From Prostheceraeus crozeri (taxonomy: Eukaryota; Platyhelminthes; Polycladida; Euryleptidae): a DNA stretch of 64,000 bases. The position numbers were made by a program, and so were the translations under genes. Location: positions 1 to 64,000 of the forward strand of contig CAJQUW010000533.1 of the NCBI GenBank assembly GCA_907163375.1, in the 5' to 3' direction. Positions 20,180 to 28,583 of this stretch are shown in pieces. How positions within the stretch are numbered: the stretch's first letter is position 1; the number at the start of each line of letters is the position of its first letter. The notes below the pieces were generated by a model. It was not told where the DNA came from and ran no database searches. It worked only from the letters and a program-made list of their open reading frames with translations.

Positions 20180-20199
20180 ATTTTTCTTTTTAAAAAAAT

Positions 20200-20598
20200 A
20201 TGTTTAATGAGAACAATGAATATAAGAGCGATGCCCAGCAAGCAAAGCTTTATAAAATGAAACACGTACCAGTTTTGAACAATTATAGCCATCCTACAAA
20301 TCCTGTGAATTCGAAGAAAGAAGTTAAATTTTATTACCATCATAAATACATAGAGTTCGTTAAAGACTATAAAATAAAACACAGTATAAGAAGTTACGCT
20401 AAAACAAAAACCTTTCCACTTTGTTTACGAAGTTTCAGAATATTTTTAGCATACAATAATTTATGGTGGTTGGTTAAGAAAGAAAATTTAACAAAGTATG
20501 AGTTAGAAACATTACATCAACTAAATATTCCTGTATATCCAACGAAGTTGGCGGAACCGAAGTTCTATGTAAAAACGGAACCGAGACTCTATATTTGA
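20200..20598 (+). CDS. Unrecognised 132-residue protein of Polinton C (fossil part)
   Basis: The frame is open, basic, rich in tyrosine and aromatic residues (FYYHHKYIEFVKDYKIKH; FLAYNNLWWLVKKENL), and ends with TEPRLYI. It lies between the second ATPase and the polymerase, with AAAAATATG-type starts shared by the three genes. Position before a protein-primed polymerase would suit a terminal protein, but no motif supports that, and it remains speculation. Confidence 0.45.
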   Translation: MFNENNEYKSDAQQAKLYKMKHVPVLNNYSHPTNPVNSKKEVKFYYHHKYIEFVKDYKIKHSIRSYAKTKTFPLCLRSFRIFLAYNNLWWLVKKENLTKYELETLHQLNIPVYPTKLAEPKFYVKTEPRLYI

Positions 20599-20625
20599 AA
20601 AACATAAATTTTTCTTTTAAAAAAT

Positions 20626-23600
20626 ATGAATGGTAAAATGAATAAAGGATCAGAACATACGATTGATGAATTAATCAAGAAACAAATGGCAGAGTTTGAT
20701 GCACAAATTAAACGTAGTAAACGTAGTAAATATAATATTAAAAAACAGAACCGTAGAACCAAAGAAACATCAGGAACATCAATTACTGATATATTCTCTG
20801 TTGATAGACTTGGTGATGATTTATGTAATTTATTTAATCCAAATGAAATTAAATATGAAAATGTATCTTTTATTATTGTAGTAAATGATATGCGGAAACT
20901 TTTACAAAATGGGAAAGTTTTAAATTTATTTGGTGTTATGATTAAAGAGGATGGAACCACAATAGAAAACTTTAACGCTGCATTGTATAATAAAAATTCA
21001 TTTGAAACATGGTTTTCCAATCTGGATGAGAAATCAGATAGTCAGGAATGGATTTTTACAGGTGAAATTAAATATGAAGATTTTGGAATGAAGTTAGTAC
21101 AAAGATCACATAGAGGTGCTGGTATTAACATGAACTATAGAATCAAAGAATATTTCGGTGAATATTGTTATATTCCTTCTCAAGATTTTTGTTCTATTAA
21201 ATGTTATAATGTTTTACGAGGTTTTAATGAAGAACGAGGAGAAGTGGTGAAAGAAATGTTTAATAATTTTTTATATAAAGAGAAAGCCACATCGAGAACA
21301 GGAGTAATGTCAAACTGCAAATTTTCTCAATTCAATAAACACTTTGGAGAGAGTGTTCAGTATTACAGTCCTTTGAATCGTCATTTAAATCCTAGAGGTA
21401 TTACAACTAAACATAACTATGTTTATTACAATTATTCTCACGAAGGTACATCAATTGGTCACTATTGTTTAATAAACAAGTTTTCCAAAGCAGAAGCTAT
21501 TAGCGAAATCGAAAATAATTTCAAACCAATGTATAAGACAGTTACTGATGAAAATCTGACAACGCGTCCATATAAAATCATAACAAAGAAAAAAATTGAA
21601 TATGGTTTAACATATATTTGGGATCTCGAAAGTTTTCTTGATCCTAACTGTTCAACAGCTCATCCTATTCCGTTTGCTTTAGGTGCTATCAATTTTAATA
21701 AATTTATATGTTGCTTACTGAAACAAAGATTGAAAGAATTAGTAACACGTTTGTTCAGTGACATGATTAAAATTAAACGATCAAAAGATGAAGATGAAAT
21801 TCAAAAACCTAAAAAACAAATTAATGAGTATAATAATTTAACTGAATCAGAATTTAATAAACTTCAAAATTGTGTGAAAATATTTACGAGAACTGAGGAT
21901 GATGAATGCCCAATCGGGGGAAACCCAGAGGACGCATGTCCGATACATCAATTTTTCAAAAGCCTTGGAAAATTTAATTATTCGAAAGTAACTTTAATAG
22001 CCCACAATTCATCAGGTTTTGTTTCTTATTTTCCGATAAAAGCTAATTTTAAATTATCTAAACCGCCTTTTAAAACTTCAAGAGGAATATTAACTGCTTC
22101 ATTACAAAATCCTTATACAACTGAATGTGTTAGTAAGTATATTCAAAAATCTTTTAGATTTAAAAATAATAATAATAATATGAAAAAAATTCACCTCCCA
22201 GTAAATTAGCACTTCAAACTATTTTAATGAAATGTAGTTATCAACATGTAAAAGCAAGTCTTTCCAAATGGTGTGAGAATTTTAAAATTCCTACCAATGT
22301 GTGTAAATTAAATTATGAAATTGGAGAAATTACACATGAAAATTATAAAGATAAAGAAAATGAATGGAGACCATATTTAATTAACGATGTTCTTTCATTA
22401 GCATTTTGTATCTACAAGTATAATGATGTTATGCGAGATTTAGTTGGTGAAGATATAACTACTAATTTAACATACTCTGCTTTAACATTTAACGGTTGGA
22501 TGAAGAGTGTACAAGAGGGCAATACACTTATACATTCACATACTGATTTATGGGCTAGAAACTATATTAGAAAATCTGTTAAAGGTGGAAGAGTGTCAGC
22601 AAATATAAGACATTACGAATCTCCATTTTGTAAAAGCTTGATAGCAATATTACAGCGGTCTTTACCTGGTCGCTACGCTGGGGGGACTTTTTCCCCCCAG
22701 AAATAATTTAATAGATTTAATGAAGGAGTATAATCAGTTAAAAGACAAGAATGATCTTTGTAAGAAAAATTCAAATCAACTACTTGAACAAAAAAAAAGA
22801 ATTTCTAATGGCTTTTGATGCAACATCTTTATATCCATCAGCTACGTATGATGAAAATTCAGAAAACCCTAAATCTGATTCAGCTAGAAAATTTCGTCAA
22901 GAAGAAGAACGAGAAGTAGTATATAAATTTAATACTCAAACATTTAGACCTAAAACTGGAATATTCTCTGTTGTGTTTAATTATCCTGATGATATGTTTT
23001 TCGAACCAGTTCCTACAAAAGATAAAGTTAAAATCAAAATAATAATTCTCATGTAAAAGTAATCAGGTTTAGAAATGGTGTATGTTATGATGTATTAACT
23101 TCTGTAGACATACAAGAAATTGTTAGATGTGGTGGAAAAATATTATCTATTACTGATGGTATAATTTATGAAAAAAGTTATCAAGTTTCACCATGTCGAA
23201 ATTATATTGAAAAACTTTCTAATTTCAGAACAAAATATAAAACAGAAGGAAACACTGTAGGTGATGAGTTAATTAAATTACTGATGAATTCGCTATATGG
23301 GAAAACTGTACAAAAAGATATAACCACTAAATATCATTTATGGAATGAGAATACATTGAGGAAAAATTTCACTCAAGAAGTAAAAGATTATGAAAAATTA
23401 AATGATGAACAATATTTAGCGAAAGTAGAAATGGAAGATGATGAATTTCTTAAAGCTAATATTGTAAAAGATGGGAACACATCATTCATGCCATCACACT
23501 TAGGTTCTTTTATTCTTTCTCACTCTAGAAGAATCATGAATAACTTTATTTTAGAAATTAATGGTTTTATAGAAAAACACAAACATTATACGGATTCAGT

Positions 23601-25131
23601 AACAGCTGACACGCCTGTAATATTGAGAAAGAATAATAAATTATTTATTTCTAGAATAGATAGTATTGTAAACAATTATGAAAGTAACCGTTTGAAATTA
23701 ATCAAGATATGAAAGAAATTTCATTAGTTGATAATTTAGAAGTTTATACTCATAATGGATGGAGTAAAGTAAAAAAAGTTATTAGACATTTTACAAATAA
23801 AAGTATTTATAGAATAAGAACAAAAATGGGAATAGTAGATGTTACTGAAGATCATTCATTGTTATATGAAACACGTAATGAAAGAAAGCCACAAGAATTA
23901 AATATTGGAACAAATTTATTACATAATAAATTATTTTTACATGACAACACAATAATATTCGAACAAATTTTAAGTGATATTTATGTTAATGAACCACCTA
24001 ATTTAATATGTAAACGAGCATTTATAGAAGGGTTCTTTTTAGGAGATGGTTCTGCTGGAGAAAAAAAATTGTTGTACTGTAAATAATCAAGACATTAACT
24101 TATTAAATAAATTAAAAACATATATCAATGAAGTTTATAATAATGATTGTAAAATATATGATACAATGAAATCATCTAGTGTACATAAACTTAATTTTCG
24201 AAATCCAAAACAATATGCTGAATACTTTAGCGAAAATTATTATAATCAGTTTAAAGAAAAACGTGTTCCTTATTATATTATAAATGCTGAATATAATATT
24301 AGATGTTGGTTCTTTGTTCGATTTTATGCAGCAGATGGAGACAAGAAATTCTTTATGTGCTTCACACAGAAAAATAACGAAACCTTTAGTGGTTTATACA
24401 ATTTGGCTTCATCTCTAGGTATTAATTGAGTAGTAGAGGAAAGACAGGATAAACCATTATGTTTTAATGCGTATCAAGTTAAAAATGATATTTCCAAAGA
24501 TGTTACCACTGTAAGATATTTAAATAATAAAACAACACAATATCTTTATGATATTGAAACAGAAGATGGTGCATTTAATTGTGGTTTTCCATTAATTGTA
24601 AAAAACACTGATTCAATATACATTTCAAATGAATTATTTAATAAATTAGACGCTGCTGGATATGTTATTGGTGAATTATGTCAAGGGAAAAATGATTATG
24701 GGAATGGTGGAATTATATATGGATTGTTTATTGCTCCCAAAATAAAATTCTGTATCACTGTAGATGAACAAGGAAGACTCAGTGAAAAGAAAACATTTAA
24801 AGGCTATACAAAATCTAAAGTAACAGTAGAAAATTTTCTAAAATTATATTCGGGGAAAACATTGAAAACAATTGTTAATAAACCATGGAAAAGATCTTTA
24901 GAAACTGGAATTAGTATTCCTGATAAAAATAATAATACTGAAGAAAAAAGATTTTCTGGTCAAATAAATATTCTTAAACGTCAAGCACCTGATGCAAATG
25001 ATATTATGCTACCTTATAACGGAGAAGATGTTCAAGACGAAATATTTCAACGAATAAAAAAGGAATGTAATATAATTGAATACGCTGATAGTGCATACAC
25101 TGATAGTGAAGACTGGGACGAAGAATTATAA
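20626..25131 (+). pseudogene. Protein-primed family B DNA polymerase of Polinton C, with intein (fossil part)
   Basis: This replicates the element from protein-primed ends. Visible landmarks in order: exonuclease motif I YIWDLESFLD (about 21610), exonuclease domain with LIAHNSSGF (21995), polymerase motif A FDATSLYPSA (22815), motif B LMNSLYGKTVQK (23280), and motif C, split into YTD (23587-23595) and TDSIY (24607 onward) by an intein. The C-terminal part with VENFLKLYSGKTLKT follows. Total length without the intein is near that of other Polinton polymerases (about 1,100-1,200 residues). A short hairpin-rich insertion is seen near 22670. The gene is broken, with several breaks. Confidence 0.85.
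23596..24606 (+). other. Intein with LAGLIDADG endonuclease in polymerase motif C (fossil part)
   Basis: About 337 codons separate YTD from TDS in the polymerase active-site motif. The inserted protein starts SVTADTPVILRKNN (splicing block A with Ser1), continues with DVTEDHSLLYE (block B with the conserved T-x-x-H), two dodecapeptide motifs FIEGFFLGDGS (about 24026) and VRFYAADGD (about 24318), and ends with YLYDIETEDGAFNC...LIVKN before Thr+1 (blocks F and G). Asn is the last residue as in inteins; the penultimate residue is Lys rather than the usual His. The site corresponds to the pol-c intein site of mimivirus-type and archaeal polymerases. The intein is broken. The outer Polinton polymerase has an uninterrupted GDTDS at the same motif. 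Confidence 0.88.
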
Positions 25132-25162
25132 TGCACTCAGAACTCAGGACAAACCCCTCGGA

Positions 25163-25975
25163 TTAATCAGAGAACAATTGTTTGGTCAGACTTCGTCCAC
25201 GAAAAGATTTTCGATCGACTTTCAGTCGGGGCGAAGCCCCTCGAGGCGAAGCCTGGTCAGAGAGCACTTGTTCGATAACTCTATCATGTACTTTTTTATC
25301 AATATTGATTGTGATAAATCCATAGTCGTTTGACCAAGTATTACTACAAGATTGTTTAAACTCCTCTTTATCTCGTATACATAAGTCTCTTAACAAATCA
25401 CTGAGGTTTCTTGGATTGATTTCAAAAAGCATAAAAATATTAGCATTCTTTCTAATAACGCTGCCATCTAGTGAATACATACTTTGTGTCAAATAAAAGA
25501 CACTACAGTTATTGTGTCGTCCTCTTGTAAAATAATTTCTCTGAACTGCCTGATCTCTGTTATTAACACAATCATCAAACACAACACAATGTTTTTTCGT
25601 TTTATTTAGTTTACTAGGATCTTGCATATTACCACTATCATCTATTAATTGTATCGATATGTGTTTATTTTTATTGGGTTCTACTAATTGTTTATTTTTC
25701 GCTGCTTCTTCGCACCAGGAACTTATTTCCTCTTCATACTCCGATTTTTCATATTCTTCAAACAGTGAAGCTATAGTTGATTTTGTAAGATCATTTGCAA
25801 AATCATATTTCAAGAATTGGTAAATAGGTTGTTCTGCTGTTGTTGTATAAATGATAAGATTGTTATAATCCAAAAAGTTTGGTGTCGTGAGAATTTTAAA
25901 TAATAGATACGTTTTCCCACAATTGAATTTCACTTTCTTGTTTAGTGGATATTTTACAGTACTGCTTTCACTCAT
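25163..25975 (-). pseudogene. Packaging ATPase of Polinton C (fossil part)
   Basis: This FtsK/HerA-type genome-packaging ATPase converges with the polymerase. Motifs include a P-loop remnant (NCGKTYLLFKIL), Walker B VVFDDCVNN, and the YLTQSMYSLDGSV and DLLRDLCIRD segments, matching the copy at 820-1541. The last 30 residues (ASPRGASPRLKVDRK) are encoded by a GC-richer hairpin-bearing stretch (25210-25260) that looks like an addition to the original end. The N-terminal region differs from the Polinton A copy. The gene looks altered at its start. Confidence 0.7.
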
Positions 25976-25995
25976 TTTTAAGTCAATATTTTTAA

Positions 25996-26790
25996 TTACA
26001 CCTCTCGTGATAATAGATCTATCACAATCTCTTCGCCTCCAAAATTTACTGCCTTTGCCTTTCCTTTCTCATCTGTTATTCTAATAGTAATTGAATTAAT
26101 TGTTTTTCTTGTAACTGGAAAATATATTAATGATTTTGGGATTACATTTAAACTGTAACCAATCGGAACTGTAAACGATGGATAACTGAAGATATTATTT
26201 GTTAGCTTTCCATTAACATAACCACCTTCTATAATATCACACTGAACGTTGATTGAATTTATTTCAGTTATTTTAGGTATATTTTCACTGATATGAAAAC
26301 TTTGTGCATAGAGTTGCTTTTTAAATCCTAATAGTCTTGATAAAGATTTGTCAATATCAAAATCAACTTGATGATTTTCATCTAAAGTAAGAGAAAATTT
26401 ATTTACTGCTGGTTCAACTGCGAAATGTAATTGTTTCTTGTCTTTAAATGGGATACCTAAATGTCTTTTTATTTCATTGGAAATCGATTCAACTTTATAA
26501 GATCCAGGAAGAAAAGTTAATTCTTTCCAAGTTTCACCTTTGTCATTTGAATATTTAAGGCGGTCATTTACATCTTTGATAATATTTTGTATCGTGTTAA
26601 ATGTTGAAAAACTAGTTAATGCTACTTCATAATGTTTGTCTTGTTCTAAGTGAGTAATAGGATCTAAATTACAAGTATGCGAGGAAGTAGTTGCTATAAA
26701 TTTTAATGTCGTACTAAATTTTGAGGAGGACAAAATCTCGGTTAAATTTTCTAAATGTTTATTATTTTTTTCTAGTTCTGCCGAAGACAT
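25996..26790 (-). CDS. Penton-like minor capsid protein of Polinton C (fossil part)
   Basis: The 264-residue frame is open. It begins MSSAELEKNNKHLENLTEIL, contains HYEVALTSFSTFNTIQN, a feature of Polinton penton-like proteins (a strand beginning with the ...YEVAL/GEWEVG motif), and ends with ITDEKGKAKAVNFGGEE. It corresponds to the single jelly-roll minor capsid protein forming pentameric vertices. The gene is 20 bases from the packaging ATPase and 2 bases from the DUF8207-like gene on the same strand, an operon-like block for virion assembly. A homologue lies at 9-578. Confidence 0.7.
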   Translation of the reverse strand: MSSAELEKNNKHLENLTEILSSSKFSTTLKFIATTSSHTCNLDPITHLEQDKHYEVALTSFSTFNTIQNIIKDVNDRLKYSNDKGETWKELTFLPGSYKVESISNEIKRHLGIPFKDKKQLHFAVEPAVNKFSLTLDENHQVDFDIDKSLSRLLGFKKQLYAQSFHISENIPKITEINSINVQCDIIEGGYVNGKLTNNIFSYPSFTVPIGYSLNVIPKSLIYFPVTRKTINSITIRITDEKGKAKAVNFGGEEIVIDLLSREV

Positions 26791-26792
26791 TT

Positions 26793-27635
26793 TTAACTAA
26801 ATAATTTAGATAAGAGTTTGTAGTCTTTTTCACTTATAATTTTCTTTTCTAATAGTCTTTTTAAGATTGCATGTATTTCGTTAAAAATAGAGTTACGTCC
26901 TTCTTTTGTTGCAGCTAATAAAATCTCTAATCTATTTATTAATTCTAGTGGGTCATCGGGCAAGAAAACCGTTGTCTCGCTTAGTCCTGTCTCTGTTTTA
27001 GGCAATAAGTTTTCTAATTGTTTATAACGTTTAAGAGTTTTTGTAGTTCCAACTTTATCTAACATAGTTTTATATTTTATTAGATCATCTACATCATATC
27101 TATTTAAATTCGCTCCTCTTAAAAGATCTACAAAGTTTCTGTCTAAACTGAAAGCTGTTTTGTCTGGCGTAAAAATTAAACTTTCTTTAGTATTTATAAA
27201 TAATTCTTCTCCACCTAAGTAAAATCTAGTTTCTCCTTTTCTACCTATAAAAGTTGTAGAATGTTCAAATAGCATAGATTTTGGTAATTTCTTATTTATA
27301 TTTACATCTAACAAACCATAATCATCCATGATAGTTTTCTGTACGGGATCAGTTATATCGATTCGTTTATCATGGTCTGCAAGTTCTTTCTCCAGAATTG
27401 TGAGTGGTGCAATAGTATTTTCAAAATCAGTTTTAACCTGTTCAGTTAGGTGCATTTTTTCTAACATATCAGATTGAACGCCAGCTTGTTGCATTCGATA
27501 TTGTCTATGTTTTTTCTTCATAATATTTTTCTGTTTTATTAATTCTTCTAGTTTTTTTGTTCTTTTTTGGTTATCAGCTCTAATTTTATCCATTTTAAAA
27601 TATAATATTTGAATTTTGTGGTAGCATAGAGACAC
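26793..27635 (-). CDS. DUF8207-like protein of Polinton C (fossil part)
   Basis: The N-terminal 100 residues are charged and helical (KKLEELIKQKNIMKKKHRQY). From about residue 125 the block FIGRKGETRFYLGGEELFI, then FTPDKTAFSLDRNFVDLL and YDVDDLIKYKTML, follows the layout of the DUF8207 family found in animal Polinton-like elements: an R-x-G-xx-Y/F-x-G-xx-L core, a leucine-rich D-LL segment and a tyrosine segment. The function is unknown; co-location with penton and packaging ATPase suggests virion assembly. The true start may be the Met about 15 residues in (MDKIRADNQK). Only its first part is present in Polinton A. Confidence 0.6.
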   Translation of the reverse strand: MSLCYHKIQILYFKMDKIRADNQKRTKKLEELIKQKNIMKKKHRQYRMQQAGVQSDMLEKMHLTEQVKTDFENTIAPLTILEKELADHDKRIDITDPVQKTIMDDYGLLDVNINKKLPKSMLFEHSTTFIGRKGETRFYLGGEELFINTKESLIFTPDKTAFSLDRNFVDLLRGANLNRYDVDDLIKYKTMLDKVGTTKTLKRYKQLENLLPKTETGLSETTVFLPDDPLELINRLEILLAATKEGRNSIFNEIHAILKRLLEKKIISEKDYKLLSKLFS

Positions 27636-27692
27636 AGCAAAAACACTGCACCAAAGGTGCTGAGACTTGAAGAGTTGACTTTACTGAACAAC

Positions 27693-28295
27693 TTATTTTT
27701 GTTCTATGGAACTTTGTTCTAACGTTTTTAATAAAGTTCTTATTTCGTCTAAAAAAGCTTCACTGTCTACTTTGTCTTGAGGAATTTTGGGAGTTTTATT
27801 AGCTTCTCTAGTTACTTTGTCAAAAGCTTCTATCTCTTCTAATGTAATAACATTATCTTCAATTGATCTTTGAAAATAGTAATGTAGTTTATCATATACT
27901 TCTTTGACATGAAAATGTTTCTTATTCAATGATTTTCGTTTCTTAGTCATTAAAGATTTATCTATTATTGTCGCAAGTGAAGTTGTAAAAACACCTGTAC
28001 TTGTTAAAGCAGTAGCAACAACAGGAATTGTAAGAGCACCAAAAGAAATGACAATAGTCAGAGCGCCTAAAGAAATTGTTAATAATACTCCAACTCCTTG
28101 TGTTACATTCCTCACTATAATCCATCTTTTTCTTAATTTATCATAATGTTCTAGTTTTAACAATAGTTGTGTCTCCTTATCTTTCATATACCTTATCAAT
28201 TCTTTGTGTTTCACTTCATTGGGAACCGAAAGTTTAATTTCACTTGTTTTAAATTGTGATAATATCGGATATAAAGGGGCTGATGGTTCTTCCAT
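27693..28295 (-). CDS. Two-segment membrane protein of Polinton C (fossil part)
   Basis: The 200-residue protein has the same layout as 1775-2497: a charged block YMKDKETQLLLKLEHYDK, two hydrophobic segments (LTISLGALTIVISFGAL; VVATALTSTGVF), a basic loop and a C-terminal region VKEVYDKLHYYFQR. Its first 110 residues lie within the right terminal repeat, so a part-copy occurs at the other end. The gene may be expressed from a promoter in the terminal repeat. Role unknown; a membrane-remodelling or lysis role would fit. Confidence 0.65.
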   Translation of the reverse strand: MEEPSAPLYPILSQFKTSEIKLSVPNEVKHKELIRYMKDKETQLLLKLEHYDKLRKRWIIVRNVTQGVGVLLTISLGALTIVISFGALTIPVVATALTSTGVFTTSLATIIDKSLMTKKRKSLNKKHFHVKEVYDKLHYYFQRSIEDNVITLEEIEAFDKVTREANKTPKIPQDKVDSEAFLDEIRTLLKTLEQSSIEQK

Positions 28296-28577
28296 TTTTA
28301 AATGAATATTTTAATACAATGAACATTGCTGTTTATGAAGTTAGGGGGTGCCTTATTTTCCTTTGTAAATTTCATGTTATGAATTAGTAATTTCATTTTG
28401 TGAATAAAAAAAGGAGGGTCCTTTTTTTGTTTCTACCTAGGTATGGGATCCGGTGCAGAGCGAAGCGATGAAATTTCATTTTGTGAATTTCGGGGGGGGT
28501 CCTTTTTTTGTATCTACCTAGGTATGGGATCCGGTGCAGAGCGAAGCGATGCGCCGGATCTCATACCCTATACTACT
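27967..28577. repeat. Right terminal inverted repeat of Polinton C
   Basis: The repeat pairs with 12143-12749. The outer 140 bases hold two copies of a unit with CCTAGGTATGGGATCCGGTG and a GAGCGAAGCGATG word. The end is CATACCCTATACTACT followed by the target duplication. Confidence 0.92.
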
Positions 28578-28583
28578 TTCCCA
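28578..28583. repeat. Target-site duplication, right side of Polinton C
   Basis: TTCCCA matches 12137-12142 exactly. Confidence 0.9.

Larger units (their letters stand above)
12143..28577. mobile_element. Polinton C: nearly whole inner element with an intein (fossil)
   Basis: The element begins AGTAGCATAGGGTATGAG at 12143 and ends with the complement at 28577. It is flanked by the perfect 6-bp duplication TTCCCA (12137-12142 and 28578-28583). The terminal repeats are 12143-12749 and 27967-28577 and look about 98% alike over the stretch I compared, so the insertion is fairly young. At 16.4 kb it holds a complete Polinton gene set. It is broken, with roughly a dozen visible breaks, most in the polymerase-intein region; several capsid-block genes are still open. 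Gene families resemble the cnidarian-type Polinton lineage more than the outer element. Confidence 0.92.

Noticed and set aside
25076-25333. Plus-strand frame over the end of the Polinton C polymerase
   Set aside because: It covers the convergent ends of polymerase and ATPase genes in the wrong frame.
28443-28560. Frame with GSGAERSDE repeats ahead of the polymerase
   Set aside because: It is a translation of the terminal-repeat units of Polinton C, not a protein.
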